Source: Candidatus Pacearchaeota archaeon (GTDB lineage Archaea; Nanoarchaeota; Nanoarchaeia; Pacearchaeales; GW2011-AR1). Taken from it: 6,567 bases of DNA. The stretch is taken from contig NZER01000491.1 in NCBI GenBank assembly GCA_002690445.1, positions 1 to 6,567 of the forward strand, given 5' to 3'. Below the pieces are notes generated by a model. The model did no database searches, was not told the origin of the DNA, and was given only the letters and a program-made list of their open reading frames with translations. Of this stretch, positions 1 to 5,950 are shown one piece after another (within the stretch, counting starts at the first letter, position 1; each line of letters starts with the position of its first letter). Both the position numbers and the translations under genes were made by a program.

Positions 1-594
1 AGGCACAGACCAGTGGGCGGTATTCTGAGCCACGTTGGGAGGTATGCCTAATCTTTGGTCCAACTCAAGGTTGTCGAGGTCGAATTGCGAGGGCCACGGT
101 TCTCCACCCGGTTCGTCATATCCTTGGTATCCTTGGTATTGCCCGACGTTCCACGGCGCGGTGTAGTCGATGGGGTTGTTCTGGTACACCGGCAATGTTG
201 GTCCGGTCTGGTCGCCAGCAAAAAAAGGCGAATTTGGATCCAATCCCATTTGGTTTAGCTCCAATAGAAACTCGGCGCTGCTCTGCGGATTGACAATAAG
301 AGGCCCATCGAAGACCGGACCCGATCCGGCGGACTCTTCCATCAGCGGGACGTTTTCAGGGTTAATACTTGTTGGCGGGTAAATGTCAGGGTAGGTGTAA
401 CCTCGTTGCTCGTAGCCCGGAGCGTGCTGCTGCATAGCTGTATACTGCTGCTGCCTCTGCTGCTGCATCTGATTCTTCTGCTGCATCGCCATCTGCTGTT
501 GCATTCCCATCTGCTGTTGGAACTGCGGGTATGATATATTTCCAGTGCCAGCAGGCTGCTGCCTTAGCTGGGGATACAAACCGGGAGGAGCCAT
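1..594 (-). CDS. Pro/Gln/Met-rich low-complexity protein, C-terminus cut by window edge
   Basis: I do not recognise a family. The open frame starts with ATG at 594 and stays open for 198 codons to the edge, so the C-terminus is missing. Residues 1-60 are a Gln/Met-rich tract (for example QQQMGMQQQMAMQQ at about 27-40). Residues 60-198 are rich in Pro, Tyr, Gly and Asn, and include NPIDYTAP at 140-147 and PGGEPWP at about 162-168. NPIDYT and a similar PGDPWP peptide also occur in the Pro/Gly-rich protein encoded upstream of the portal gene (2715-3353). The start lies 4 nt after the stop of the preceding gene (TAGTGACATG). I see no good Shine-Dalgarno sequence, so translation probably depends on coupling or reinitiation. 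Most of the visible part is likely disordered, with no transmembrane segment. From its place in the operon it is probably a virion or assembly protein. Scaffold or head-decoration roles are possible but unproven. Confidence 0.75.
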   Translation of the reverse strand, partial: MAPPGLYPQLRQQPAGTGNISYPQFQQQMGMQQQMAMQQKNQMQQQRQQQYTAMQQHAPGYEQRGYTYPDIYPPTSINPENVPLMEESAGSGPVFDGPLIVNPQSSAEFLLELNQMGLDPNSPFFAGDQTGPTLPVYQNNPIDYTAPWNVGQYQGYQGYDEPGGEPWPSQFDLDNLELDQRLGIPPNVAQNTAHWSVP

Positions 595-598
595 GTCA

Positions 599-904
599 CT
601 ATTTCCACAACTGGGTGAAAGGCTTGAGCGCCTCGTATTGTCCTTGAGCCTCTTGTTGTCTCTTACGCCGCTTCTTCTTCTCCTCCTCGGATTCGAGCAG
701 GAAATACGGGTTGGAGAGCTGCTCCACCTCACCGTTGTATGGCACATCGCCAGCAGCAAATAACCCCTGCTGCTGAGACTGCATCTGTGGCATACCGAAG
801 GAAGAAGCCATCTGCTGCAACGCTGGCAAACTTGCTCCGGGGAACATGTTCATACCACCACTAGCCATGCCGGATAAACCGGTCATAGAGGGGATACTAG
901 CCAT
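599..904 (-). CDS. Small Met/Gln-rich protein with highly charged basic C-terminal helix
   Basis: This is a 101-aa protein of unknown family. I place the start at the ATG at 904 and not at the in-frame GTG at 913, because a perfect AAGGAGGT Shine-Dalgarno sequence (919-912) leaves 8 nt between GGAGG and this ATG but overlaps the GTG. The first 8 nt overlap the end of the portal gene (ATGGCTAG contains the portal stop TAG). Residues 1-50 are rich in Met, Gly, Ala, Ser and Gln. Residues 71-87 are a dense charged stretch, ESEEEKKKRRKRQQEAQ, likely helical and able to bind nucleic acid or an acidic partner. A segment at about 49-66 (FAAGD, then V-x-Q, then NP) loosely resembles a stretch of the downstream Pro/Gln-rich protein (FAGD, VYQ, NNP). 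The position directly after the portal gene could suit a head-assembly accessory or scaffold-like factor, but nothing identifies one. Confidence 0.72.
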   Translation of the reverse strand: MASIPSMTGLSGMASGGMNMFPGASLPALQQMASSFGMPQMQSQQQGLFAAGDVPYNGEVEQLSNPYFLLESEEEKKKRRKRQQEAQGQYEALKPFTQLWK

Positions 905-2705
905 ACCCGCCACCTCCTTGCTGAGCGCCTTGCTGACCCATCAACTCGGCAACCATCTCCTGTTGACCTTGCTGCGGAGGAGTCACATTTCGCCTCTCGT
1001 TGATCCGATGAGTCTGTTGGGGTAATCCCGCCTCTTCAGGCCCTGCGCCGCCTTCTGGGCCACCTGACGGGCCTCCAGCGGCCGGTCCTGCCCCCTTCAT
1101 GATCTGTTCACCCTCGCTGACAATCAAATCCTTCAACTCAGGAAGATCGCCGTACTCGCTATACATAGCGACGATAGCGTTTACATCAATGCTCAATCCC
1201 TGCTGCTGCATCAAGGGCATCATCGGCATCAGCACTGTTTGAAGAATCTGAGTCGCATTTTGCAGCCTCTGGTGAGGAGATGAGTACGACATCGAATACG
1301 GCTCGATGTTGAATTGGTGCTGCTGAAACTCCTCCAAAGGACGCTCGCTGGGACTAAGCGTCGTCTCGATAGGTGCACCAAGACCCTTGATCTGAAGAGT
1401 CGCAGGATACTCCTTTACGGGATTGGCCCAGACGTAGTAAGCGTAATCCTCCAAGATACGCTTGGTGAAATCCACCACCGCATCCTGCATACCACTCACT
1501 CGCTGGTTCGCACTGGCAAACAACAACCGATCCTGACCGAGAGTCTCGCTCTGAGGACCGAGACCGCCAAGCGCATCGATATTCCCAGCCCGCCAACTGA
1601 ACAGCTCCTTGATCTGGAGCATGAAGGCAAAATTCCTCTGATCGATCCCGCCAAACATCTTCTCCTGAATCGCATCAGGATTCTGAACACCGACGATGTC
1701 TCCGTCGCTCGTCTTCCTGATCCTCTCAGCATCTTCGCTGTCTTCACCACGAGCAACACCAACCACCTTGGCTCGCTGTGCTTGACGGTCCAGCTTCCGC
1801 ATCAACCCCTCTGCCGTCGCATCAAGACCCAACCACTGAGCAACCGGAGGAAGCGGCATCGTCTGACCATCCACCGAATCAAAATACAGCCAATGGTACG
1901 GACCCTTCTTCGGACCAACCCAGTCGACAATCTTCAGGGGCGAATCCCCGTCTCGATCAGTAAGAGTGACAATCTGCTTGCTCTTAGGCAACCAAACCTC
2001 CCACAACTCCACCTTCTCGTAGAACGACTCCTCGAATCCGGCAGATGCGCCCTGAGAGATAGTGTGGATACGCTCGTCGCCAGAATCGTTGAAGCTCTGG
2101 CTATGGATAGGCTGAAGATTCTTACGAACCTTCGAGTCGAAATCCTTACGCTCCTTCGCTTCGTCAAGATCGATCTGGAATCTATGACCAGCAAAACTGA
2201 TCTCGGACATCCTGCGAACCGACATGTCGTGGACCCAATCATCCAGAAGAATCTGGGTCATGTAAGGCTCAAGGTTATGCAACTGGTAACCGTCAACCGA
2301 ATACTCTCCGCGATTCCTGATACCAACCTTGCAAATACCAATCGAGAACAGAGACGCCTTTACCACGCTCTGAATGACCTGATGAATGTCGCGAGTCGTC
2401 GTCAACATCTCATTGATGACAGCTTCTAGCTTCTTACCTATCGGACGGAAATTCCTCTCGCGAGTGACTATGTTCACCTTCGGAGGACGAGCCGCTAGGT
2501 TACGCTCGTACACGTTGACAGCCAACTCGATGAGGTTCAAAGACCTCGGCTTGTCCGATCCCGTCCGACTGTAAAACCCGCCCACATATTGCTTTACGGC
2601 ATTACGATGAAGCTCCCGGTATTGCTCCAGCTTCTTGCGAGACTCACGCATATTCTCGCGTAAACGCTGTATGAGCAACTTGTCTTTTTTTTCTATGCGG
2701 GGCAC
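897..2705 (-). CDS. Phage portal protein (putative)
   Basis: This is a 602-aa protein, a usual size for a portal. The portal is the dodecameric ring at one vertex of the capsid through which TerL pumps DNA and to which the neck attaches. The evidence is its place just after terL and its overall character. There is a charged N-terminal helix (about 5-35), then a mixed alpha/beta core with a DDWVHD segment at about 155-160. A long helical region at about 385-430 (SETLGQDRLLFASANQRVSG onward) resembles the wing/stem region of portals. The C-terminal tail (about 495-602) is Met/Gln/Gly/Pro-rich and probably disordered. The start is GTG at 2705, 9 nt after the stop of the upstream gene and in the same frame as it. 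No clear Shine-Dalgarno sequence precedes it, so it probably depends on termination-reinitiation. An internal ATG at 2651 (residue 19) is the main alternative start but also lacks a good ribosome site. The family call is by context and general resemblance, not by a diagnostic motif. Confidence 0.78.
   Translation of the reverse strand: MPRIEKKDKLLIQRLRENMRESRKKLEQYRELHRNAVKQYVGGFYSRTGSDKPRSLNLIELAVNVYERNLAARPPKVNIVTRERNFRPIGKKLEAVINEMLTTTRDIHQVIQSVVKASLFSIGICKVGIRNRGEYSVDGYQLHNLEPYMTQILLDDWVHDMSVRRMSEISFAGHRFQIDLDEAKERKDFDSKVRKNLQPIHSQSFNDSGDERIHTISQGASAGFEESFYEKVELWEVWLPKSKQIVTLTDRDGDSPLKIVDWVGPKKGPYHWLYFDSVDGQTMPLPPVAQWLGLDATAEGLMRKLDRQAQRAKVVGVARGEDSEDAERIRKTSDGDIVGVQNPDAIQEKMFGGIDQRNFAFMLQIKELFSWRAGNIDALGGLGPQSETLGQDRLLFASANQRVSGMQDAVVDFTKRILEDYAYYVWANPVKEYPATLQIKGLGAPIETTLSPSERPLEEFQQHQFNIEPYSMSYSSPHQRLQNATQILQTVLMPMMPLMQQQGLSIDVNAIVAMYSEYGDLPELKDLIVSEGEQIMKGAGPAAGGPSGGPEGGAGPEEAGLPQQTHRINERRNVTPPQQGQQEMVAELMGQQGAQQGGGGYG
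912..919 (-). promoter_or_regulatory. Strong Shine-Dalgarno inside the portal C-terminal glycine codons
   Basis: The minus strand reads AAGGAGGT, an extended match to the 16S rRNA anti-Shine-Dalgarno sequence, 8 nt before the ATG at 904. It decides the start of the 101-aa gene. The same bases encode part of the Gln-Gly-Gly-Gly-Gly tail of the portal protein. Confidence 0.85.
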
Positions 2706-2714
2706 TAGATATTC

Positions 2715-3353
2715 TTAGTAGGGGAATAGATTGTCTATCGTCGGCCCGCCACCGGGAACCTGTGGCCATTGATCGCCCGGTTGCGGTTGCCACCACGGAG
2801 GAACTGTCGGACTGATTTGACCGGGCCAAGCGTGTTGAATGCCGGGACGACCCAAAGGATCCGGATGGACCTGCGTTTGAGGCGGCATTGGGTTCGGGAC
2901 CGGTAGACCACCGGCCTGTGGCAACATCTGACCAACCGCTGCGCCAGCGCCCTGAGCCATGCCCTGACCAATCATCTGCCCAAAATTAGGCGCAGCCGGA
3001 ACACCACCAAACGGATTGTTCCACGGAGGAGGAGCACCGAAACCCTGAACACCCGGAGATGTATAGTCGATCGGGTTACCCGCATAATTCATCGTGGGAG
3101 ACCAACCCGGCACTGCCACACCCGGCTCAGGACCAGCAGGCAATGGAGACATCCCGCCACCGGAAAACGGCCAAGGATCGCCGGGATCCAAGATGTCAAA
3201 CTGGTCAACCTGACTATATTCGTTCCAGTCACCAGCAGTCGCCGGAGACATCGCAGGAAAAAAGTTCGGATAACCCTGACCAGCCGGTCCCATGTTGAAA
3301 CGCACCGGACCAAATAGCGGGCCGGGCGGAGGCGACTGTAGCGGAGGAGGCAT
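2715..3353 (-). CDS. Pro/Gly-rich low-complexity protein between terL and portal
   Basis: This is a 212-aa protein of no family I recognise. I chose the ATG at 3353, which overlaps the terL stop as TAATG, because GAGGA (3367-3363) sits 9 nt upstream of it. An in-frame ATG at 3362 directly abuts that GAGGA and would be badly spaced. The protein is rich in Pro, Gly, Trp, Met and Gln throughout. It has an N-terminal PPP-rich stretch (1-17), an acidic/aromatic patch QFDILDPGDPWPF at 51-63, NPIDYTSP at 93-100, a Gly/Ala/Gln stretch at 124-150, and a Trp/Pro/Gln-rich end (175-200). There is no signal peptide or membrane segment. NPIDYT and the PGDPWP-like peptide recur in the Pro/Gln-rich protein at 1-594. 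A gene between terL and portal is common in phages, but such a collagen-like or disordered composition is unusual there. It is plausibly a head or portal-associated structural protein, which is inference from position only. Confidence 0.78.
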   Translation of the reverse strand: MPPPLQSPPPGPLFGPVRFNMGPAGQGYPNFFPAMSPATAGDWNEYSQVDQFDILDPGDPWPFSGGGMSPLPAGPEPGVAVPGWSPTMNYAGNPIDYTSPGVQGFGAPPPWNNPFGGVPAAPNFGQMIGQGMAQGAGAAVGQMLPQAGGLPVPNPMPPQTQVHPDPLGRPGIQHAWPGQISPTVPPWWQPQPGDQWPQVPGGGPTIDNLFPY

Positions 3354-5113
3354 TAAGACCATTCCTCAGTTTGGCTAGACCTATCCTTGCGGCGCCACTC
3401 AAACGACATCACCGGAGGACCGGCTTGCATTTCAGGCTTACTCTGCTTCCTCTCGCGAAATATCTTCGCACAGAGGGCATCTGCGATAACCACGTCCCCA
3501 TGATTATCACCCTTGTCTGAAGGATCTATCGTGAGCACAGAACCTCCATGCTCAATTCTCCCATTAGGAAGATATACAAACTCAGAAGCCTGAGTCAATG
3601 CTTTATCGCTGGGGTTTATGATTCCACCAGTCATCAGCAGCTCTCGATAGTTGCTAAGTAGATCCTTCTTCCCCTCAGAAGTCGAGAACCAACCCGGCCT
3701 ATCACTCTGCCGCTTGCTGAGACTCGTGTCGTTAGTCGAGTAGTAGATATTCCCAAAACGACAATCCTCCATCAAAGTCCTGCCGAATGTTCGGCCCGGA
3801 CCTGTAGCCTCCCAAATCAAAAATGCCGGACGACCTCCCGGTCCAAGGAACATCCGACACAGCGCCACAGCCAACTCGGCGAACCGGTTTGGAGTCAACC
3901 GATTCGTCGCCAGTTCAGCCACCTTCTCTCCACTGAGACGGTCTACAACCGACAACGCCGACTCACTAGCGCCTGTTCCCATCGAGATGTCAGCACCGAC
4001 AACGTAGTCGCGATCGCTGCGAGGAAAGCGATCGGTAAGGGGTGTCCAAACCCTCAATGGCCCCACATCGTCCTCGCTGAAGTTAGGCTCGTAATCACCA
4101 TCAATATACAGAGTCCCAACATGATCCGGCTCCCGACAGTACAGCTTCTTCAGATTCTCCAACTCCTTCGGATTGAAAAATGGGTACGCTGAACCCTGAT
4201 AGTCTATGTCTAGCTGGGTAGCTATCTCAACCGGATGAGCACGACGCATACACTCGCCGTCGTACCAAGGACTGCGAGGCAAACCATCCTCGTCATGGTA
4301 GAGACCATCACTCTTCTCAGGATGGTCCGGCCAATGGAACCGAAGACGAGCAGTACCCTTCTGACGCTGAGCATAAAAAGCGTTCGCCGTGCCGTTCGGA
4401 GTGCTGTTGAATATACGACAGTTGGTCGTGTCGGCAGTCGCACCAAGAACGTCCCAACCACCCTGATCAAACGCCGCATACTCGTCAACCAACATCGCCG
4501 TCCTACGACCACCACGACCAATGTTGTCCGTCGTACTCTCACCCTCAATCTTCGAGTCGTTCTGGAGGTTGATCAACTTCAACTTCTGACGCTTAAACCT
4601 CGGCATCAACCACTTCGGTAAACCCTTGTGGATGAAATCCAGATGACCAAATAACGAGTCGCCAGCACCATCCACCAACGCCTCCTTACGAGATACCATC
4701 AGAAAACTCTGCATACGATGAAACAACCATCTCCACTGAAATACCGTCAAACAAATCCAACTGGCACCCATGTCGCGAGACTTCTCAATCAATACGTCGT
4801 TCTCGCCAATCGACTCGTCCAACGACAAAAATGCCTCGTCCTGATACGGGTACGTTATGAACGGCAACTTCGGACTCTGACCGTCAGAGATCTTCCGAGG
4901 ATCATACGTCCACACAAATGCGTTCACGTAAAACAATACGTCCTGAGCACAGGCACTCCACAAAGCAGACTGGAACTCCAAGTCATCAGCCGACTTCGTC
5001 AGCAACCAACTCCGGTACTCCAAGTTCTCCGCGTAACCCTTCGGAACTGTCTGGTAACACAGACCGGAAGTCGCTAAGCATCTCTGCGATTTCAGAAGTG
5101 GCGCGACGGGCAT
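3353..5113 (-). CDS. terL: Phage terminase large subunit (TerL)
   Basis: This is a 586-aa DNA-packaging motor: an ATPase that drives DNA into the prohead and a nuclease that cuts genome ends. ATPase motifs visible are an adenine-binding-type region ITYPYQDE (86-93), a Walker A variant EKSRDMGAS (110-118) of the kind common in TerL proteins, Walker B MLVDE (207-211, catalytic Glu 211), and the coupling motif STPNG (237-241). The RNase H-like nuclease domain begins near residue 365, with GADISMG (Asp 375), LIWEATG (Glu 435) and DNHGDVVIADA (Asp 540, with Asp 545 nearby) as its likely metal-binding acids. Length is normal and all motifs look intact. The ATG at 5113 gives a 128-nt overlap with the putative small-subunit gene, and only a weakly placed AGAGGGG precedes it. 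The family-like sequence begins near residue 36, so a later start (for example TTG at 5023 or 5005) is possible. The gene ends in TAATG, coupling it to the next. Confidence 0.95.
   Translation of the reverse strand: MPVAPLLKSQRCLATSGLCYQTVPKGYAENLEYRSWLLTKSADDLEFQSALWSACAQDVLFYVNAFVWTYDPRKISDGQSPKLPFITYPYQDEAFLSLDESIGENDVLIEKSRDMGASWICLTVFQWRWLFHRMQSFLMVSRKEALVDGAGDSLFGHLDFIHKGLPKWLMPRFKRQKLKLINLQNDSKIEGESTTDNIGRGGRRTAMLVDEYAAFDQGGWDVLGATADTTNCRIFNSTPNGTANAFYAQRQKGTARLRFHWPDHPEKSDGLYHDEDGLPRSPWYDGECMRRAHPVEIATQLDIDYQGSAYPFFNPKELENLKKLYCREPDHVGTLYIDGDYEPNFSEDDVGPLRVWTPLTDRFPRSDRDYVVGADISMGTGASESALSVVDRLSGEKVAELATNRLTPNRFAELAVALCRMFLGPGGRPAFLIWEATGPGRTFGRTLMEDCRFGNIYYSTNDTSLSKRQSDRPGWFSTSEGKKDLLSNYRELLMTGGIINPSDKALTQASEFVYLPNGRIEHGGSVLTIDPSDKGDNHGDVVIADALCAKIFRERKQSKPEMQAGPPVMSFEWRRKDRSSQTEEWS
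3363..3367 (-). promoter_or_regulatory. Shine-Dalgarno within the end of terL
   Basis: GAGGA on the minus strand lies 9 nt before the ATG at 3353. It favours that ATG over the one at 3362 as the start of the Pro/Gly-rich gene. Confidence 0.65.
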
Positions 5114-5540
5114 CCTGCTTGAACCCCTCTATCACTGCGTCACGATCCTCGCTACGACTCACCACGTCCATCCACTTGACGTAGAAACTGCGCGGATCAC
5201 TACGCGCAAACTGTAACAAACCCCACGCACCAGAACTAGGCGCATCTTCAGGAACCACATCCGTGATCGCCTGATTACGGTAAACCCACTCGAAATCACT
5301 CCGGACAGATCCACTCTTGCCAACAAATATATCCTTCGATACCGCTCGCTCCTCGCGAACCTCCACTCCAACACCCTCAGGTACCATCTCGTTAATACCA
5401 TAGTCAGACGCCGTCTCGTCATACGCCTGCTTCTTGCTCATCCCACTGTCCAAACGAGCCTGACGCATAGCCTTGAACTCATCCCACTTCCCAGACGACT
5501 TCAACCTAGCAGCAAACTCCTCGCTCGTTACCCTACTCAT
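4986..5540 (-). CDS. Putative terminase small subunit (first gene of the operon)
   Basis: This is a 184-aa soluble protein directly upstream of terL, the usual place of the small terminase, which recognises the phage packaging site and hands DNA to TerL. The N-terminus (about 5-50) is helical and charged, with a possible helix-turn-helix-like segment around SKKQAYDETASDYG (35-48). A second block at 82-129 contains WVYRN, DAPSSGAWGLLQFAR and SFYVKWMDVV; I recall similar blocks in proteins beside terL in other phages, but I cannot confirm that here. The C-terminus (about 150-184) is acidic. The start is ATG at 5540, with GAGGAG (5553-5548) 7 nt upstream, which is excellent. It is the first gene after the leftward promoter candidate. 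The last 42 codons overlap the first 42 codons of terL in another frame. The role is inferred mainly from position; another DNA-binding or head protein is possible. Confidence 0.6.
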   Translation of the reverse strand: MSRVTSEEFAARLKSSGKWDEFKAMRQARLDSGMSKKQAYDETASDYGINEMVPEGVGVEVREERAVSKDIFVGKSGSVRSDFEWVYRNQAITDVVPEDAPSSGAWGLLQFARSDPRSFYVKWMDVVSRSEDRDAVIEGFKQDARRATSEIAEMLSDFRSVLPDSSEGLRGELGVPELVADEVG

Positions 5541-5569
5541 CTTTACTCTCCTCGTTGCTGTAGGACCAC

Positions 5570-5599
5570 ATACCTTCCGGTAATATTACCGTATGGTAT
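5570..5599. repeat. 30-bp near-perfect inverted repeat, probable operator or 5' UTR hairpin
   Basis: The core CGGTAATATTACCG (5578-5591) is a perfect 14-bp palindrome. Continuing outward, ATACC (5570-5574) pairs with GGTAT (5595-5599). In all, 13 of 15 base pairs match; the mismatched pairs are 5575/5594 and 5577/5592. An overlapping weaker dyad spans 5592-5609 (7 of 9 pairs) and shares the GGTAT arm. The position at the predicted transcription start suggests a repressor operator. Alternatively the transcript would begin with a stable hairpin. The DNA shows only the symmetry. Confidence 0.75.
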
Positions 5600-5603
5600 T
5601 TAT

Positions 5604-5631
5604 ATCATATTTTTGCGTGGGGGTATAGCAA
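5604..5631 (-). promoter_or_regulatory. Candidate sigma70-type promoter for the leftward packaging operon
   Basis: On the minus strand, TTGCTA (5631-5626; 4 of 6 match to TTGACA) is followed after 16 nt by TATGAT (5609-5604; 5 of 6 match to TATAAT). The predicted start is near 5597, which places the 30-bp dyad 5570-5599 at the very beginning of the transcript. The ATG of the first gene is about 57 nt downstream. The surrounding sequence is the most AT-rich in the control region. Confidence 0.5.
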
Positions 5632-5785
5632 AAGAGAGAGACCCGGCGGCCGGGCGTCGATGGTTCGGTTTCCTGCCCCCCGCCCCCCCTGCCTCGGCCG
5701 ATCCCTTAGGCCCCTGCCCGCGCACCTGCCTCGCCAGCACGCCAGCGCCGCCCTCGCCCACCCATCAGCCACCGCTTATGTGTTG

Positions 5786-5805
5786 CCTCGCGAGCGCTCG
5801 CGGGG
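5786..5805. repeat. GC-rich palindrome in the control region
   Basis: CGCGAGCGCTCGCG (5789-5802) is a perfect 14-bp palindrome. The arms extend to 5786-5805 with one mismatched pair (5788/5803). No T-tract follows on either strand, so it does not look like a terminator. It could be a protein-binding dyad or part of a packaging or replication site. Confidence 0.6.
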
Positions 5806-5882
5806 AGAAACGCGGATCCGACTGACCCGTGTATGTAACCGACTTACAAACACACACCCCCCCACCGCCTCGGCCGAGAACA

Positions 5883-5940
5883 AACAGCCCAGGGCGCAGG
5901 CCGATGATGCGACACCACAACAGCCAGGGCGCAAGACGAT
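5883..5940. repeat. Imperfect direct repeat pair (about 22 bp, period 36)
   Basis: The segments at 5883-5905 and 5919-5940 align with one 1-base gap and two mismatches. Both begin AACAGCC and contain AGGGCGCA. A third AACAGCC is at 5981-5987. The repeats sit just upstream of the parS-like site. Repeated short elements near terminase genes can be small-terminase binding sites, but here this is speculation. Confidence 0.5.
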
Positions 5941-5950
5941 CGGCCCCGAC

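Larger units (their letters stand above)
5632..5950. other. GC-rich non-coding control region upstream of the terminase genes
   Basis: This stretch of about 320 bp carries no gene I can support. Short open frames exist on both strands, but none has a Shine-Dalgarno sequence or a natural-looking product. It is GC-rich, with C-tracts on the plus strand (C6 at 5676-5681, C7 at 5683-5689, C7 at 5857-5863). A small hairpin CCCGG/CCGGG has arms at 5642-5646 and 5650-5654. The 11-mer GCCTCGGCCGA occurs at 5691-5701 and 5867-5877. CAGCCACCGC occurs at 5766-5775 and again at 5983-5992. Phage cos or pac sites often lie next to the small terminase gene, so this is a candidate packaging region, but there is no direct proof. 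Confidence 0.55.

Noticed and set aside
9..18. ACCAGTGGGC at the left end recurs at 6394-6403, suggesting a terminal or att repeat
   Set aside because: A 10-bp match in different contexts is expected by chance, and the copies are not at both window ends.
1314..2429. A 371-codon open frame on the plus strand, antisense to the portal gene
   Set aside because: It begins with TTG, has no ribosome site, gives a product rich in Leu/Arg/Thr without recognisable domains, and lies wholly inside a well-supported gene. Codon choice on the sense strand, which avoids codons that read as stops on the other strand, explains it.
4235..4621. Plus-strand open frame of 128 codons inside terL
   Set aside because: It is an antisense shadow of the TerL Walker B region with no start signal and an unnatural Thr/Arg/Val-rich product.
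4921..4936. A CGTTCACGTAAAAC stretch in terL as a second parS-like site
   Set aside because: It is not palindromic, does not align with the parS core over both arms, and is explained as coding sequence.
5581..5589. TAATATTAC, identical to the geminivirus rolling-circle origin nonanucleotide, within a stem-loop
   Set aside because: The nonamer follows automatically from the AT-centred palindrome here, no Rep gene is visible, and the neighbours are tailed-phage packaging genes. An operator at the promoter is far more likely.
5642..5654. CCCGG/CCGGG hairpin followed on the minus strand by a TCTCTCTCTTTT tract, as a leftward terminator
   Set aside because: The stem is only 5 bp and the tract is interrupted by Cs. 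No leftward gene upstream needs it, so I do not call it.
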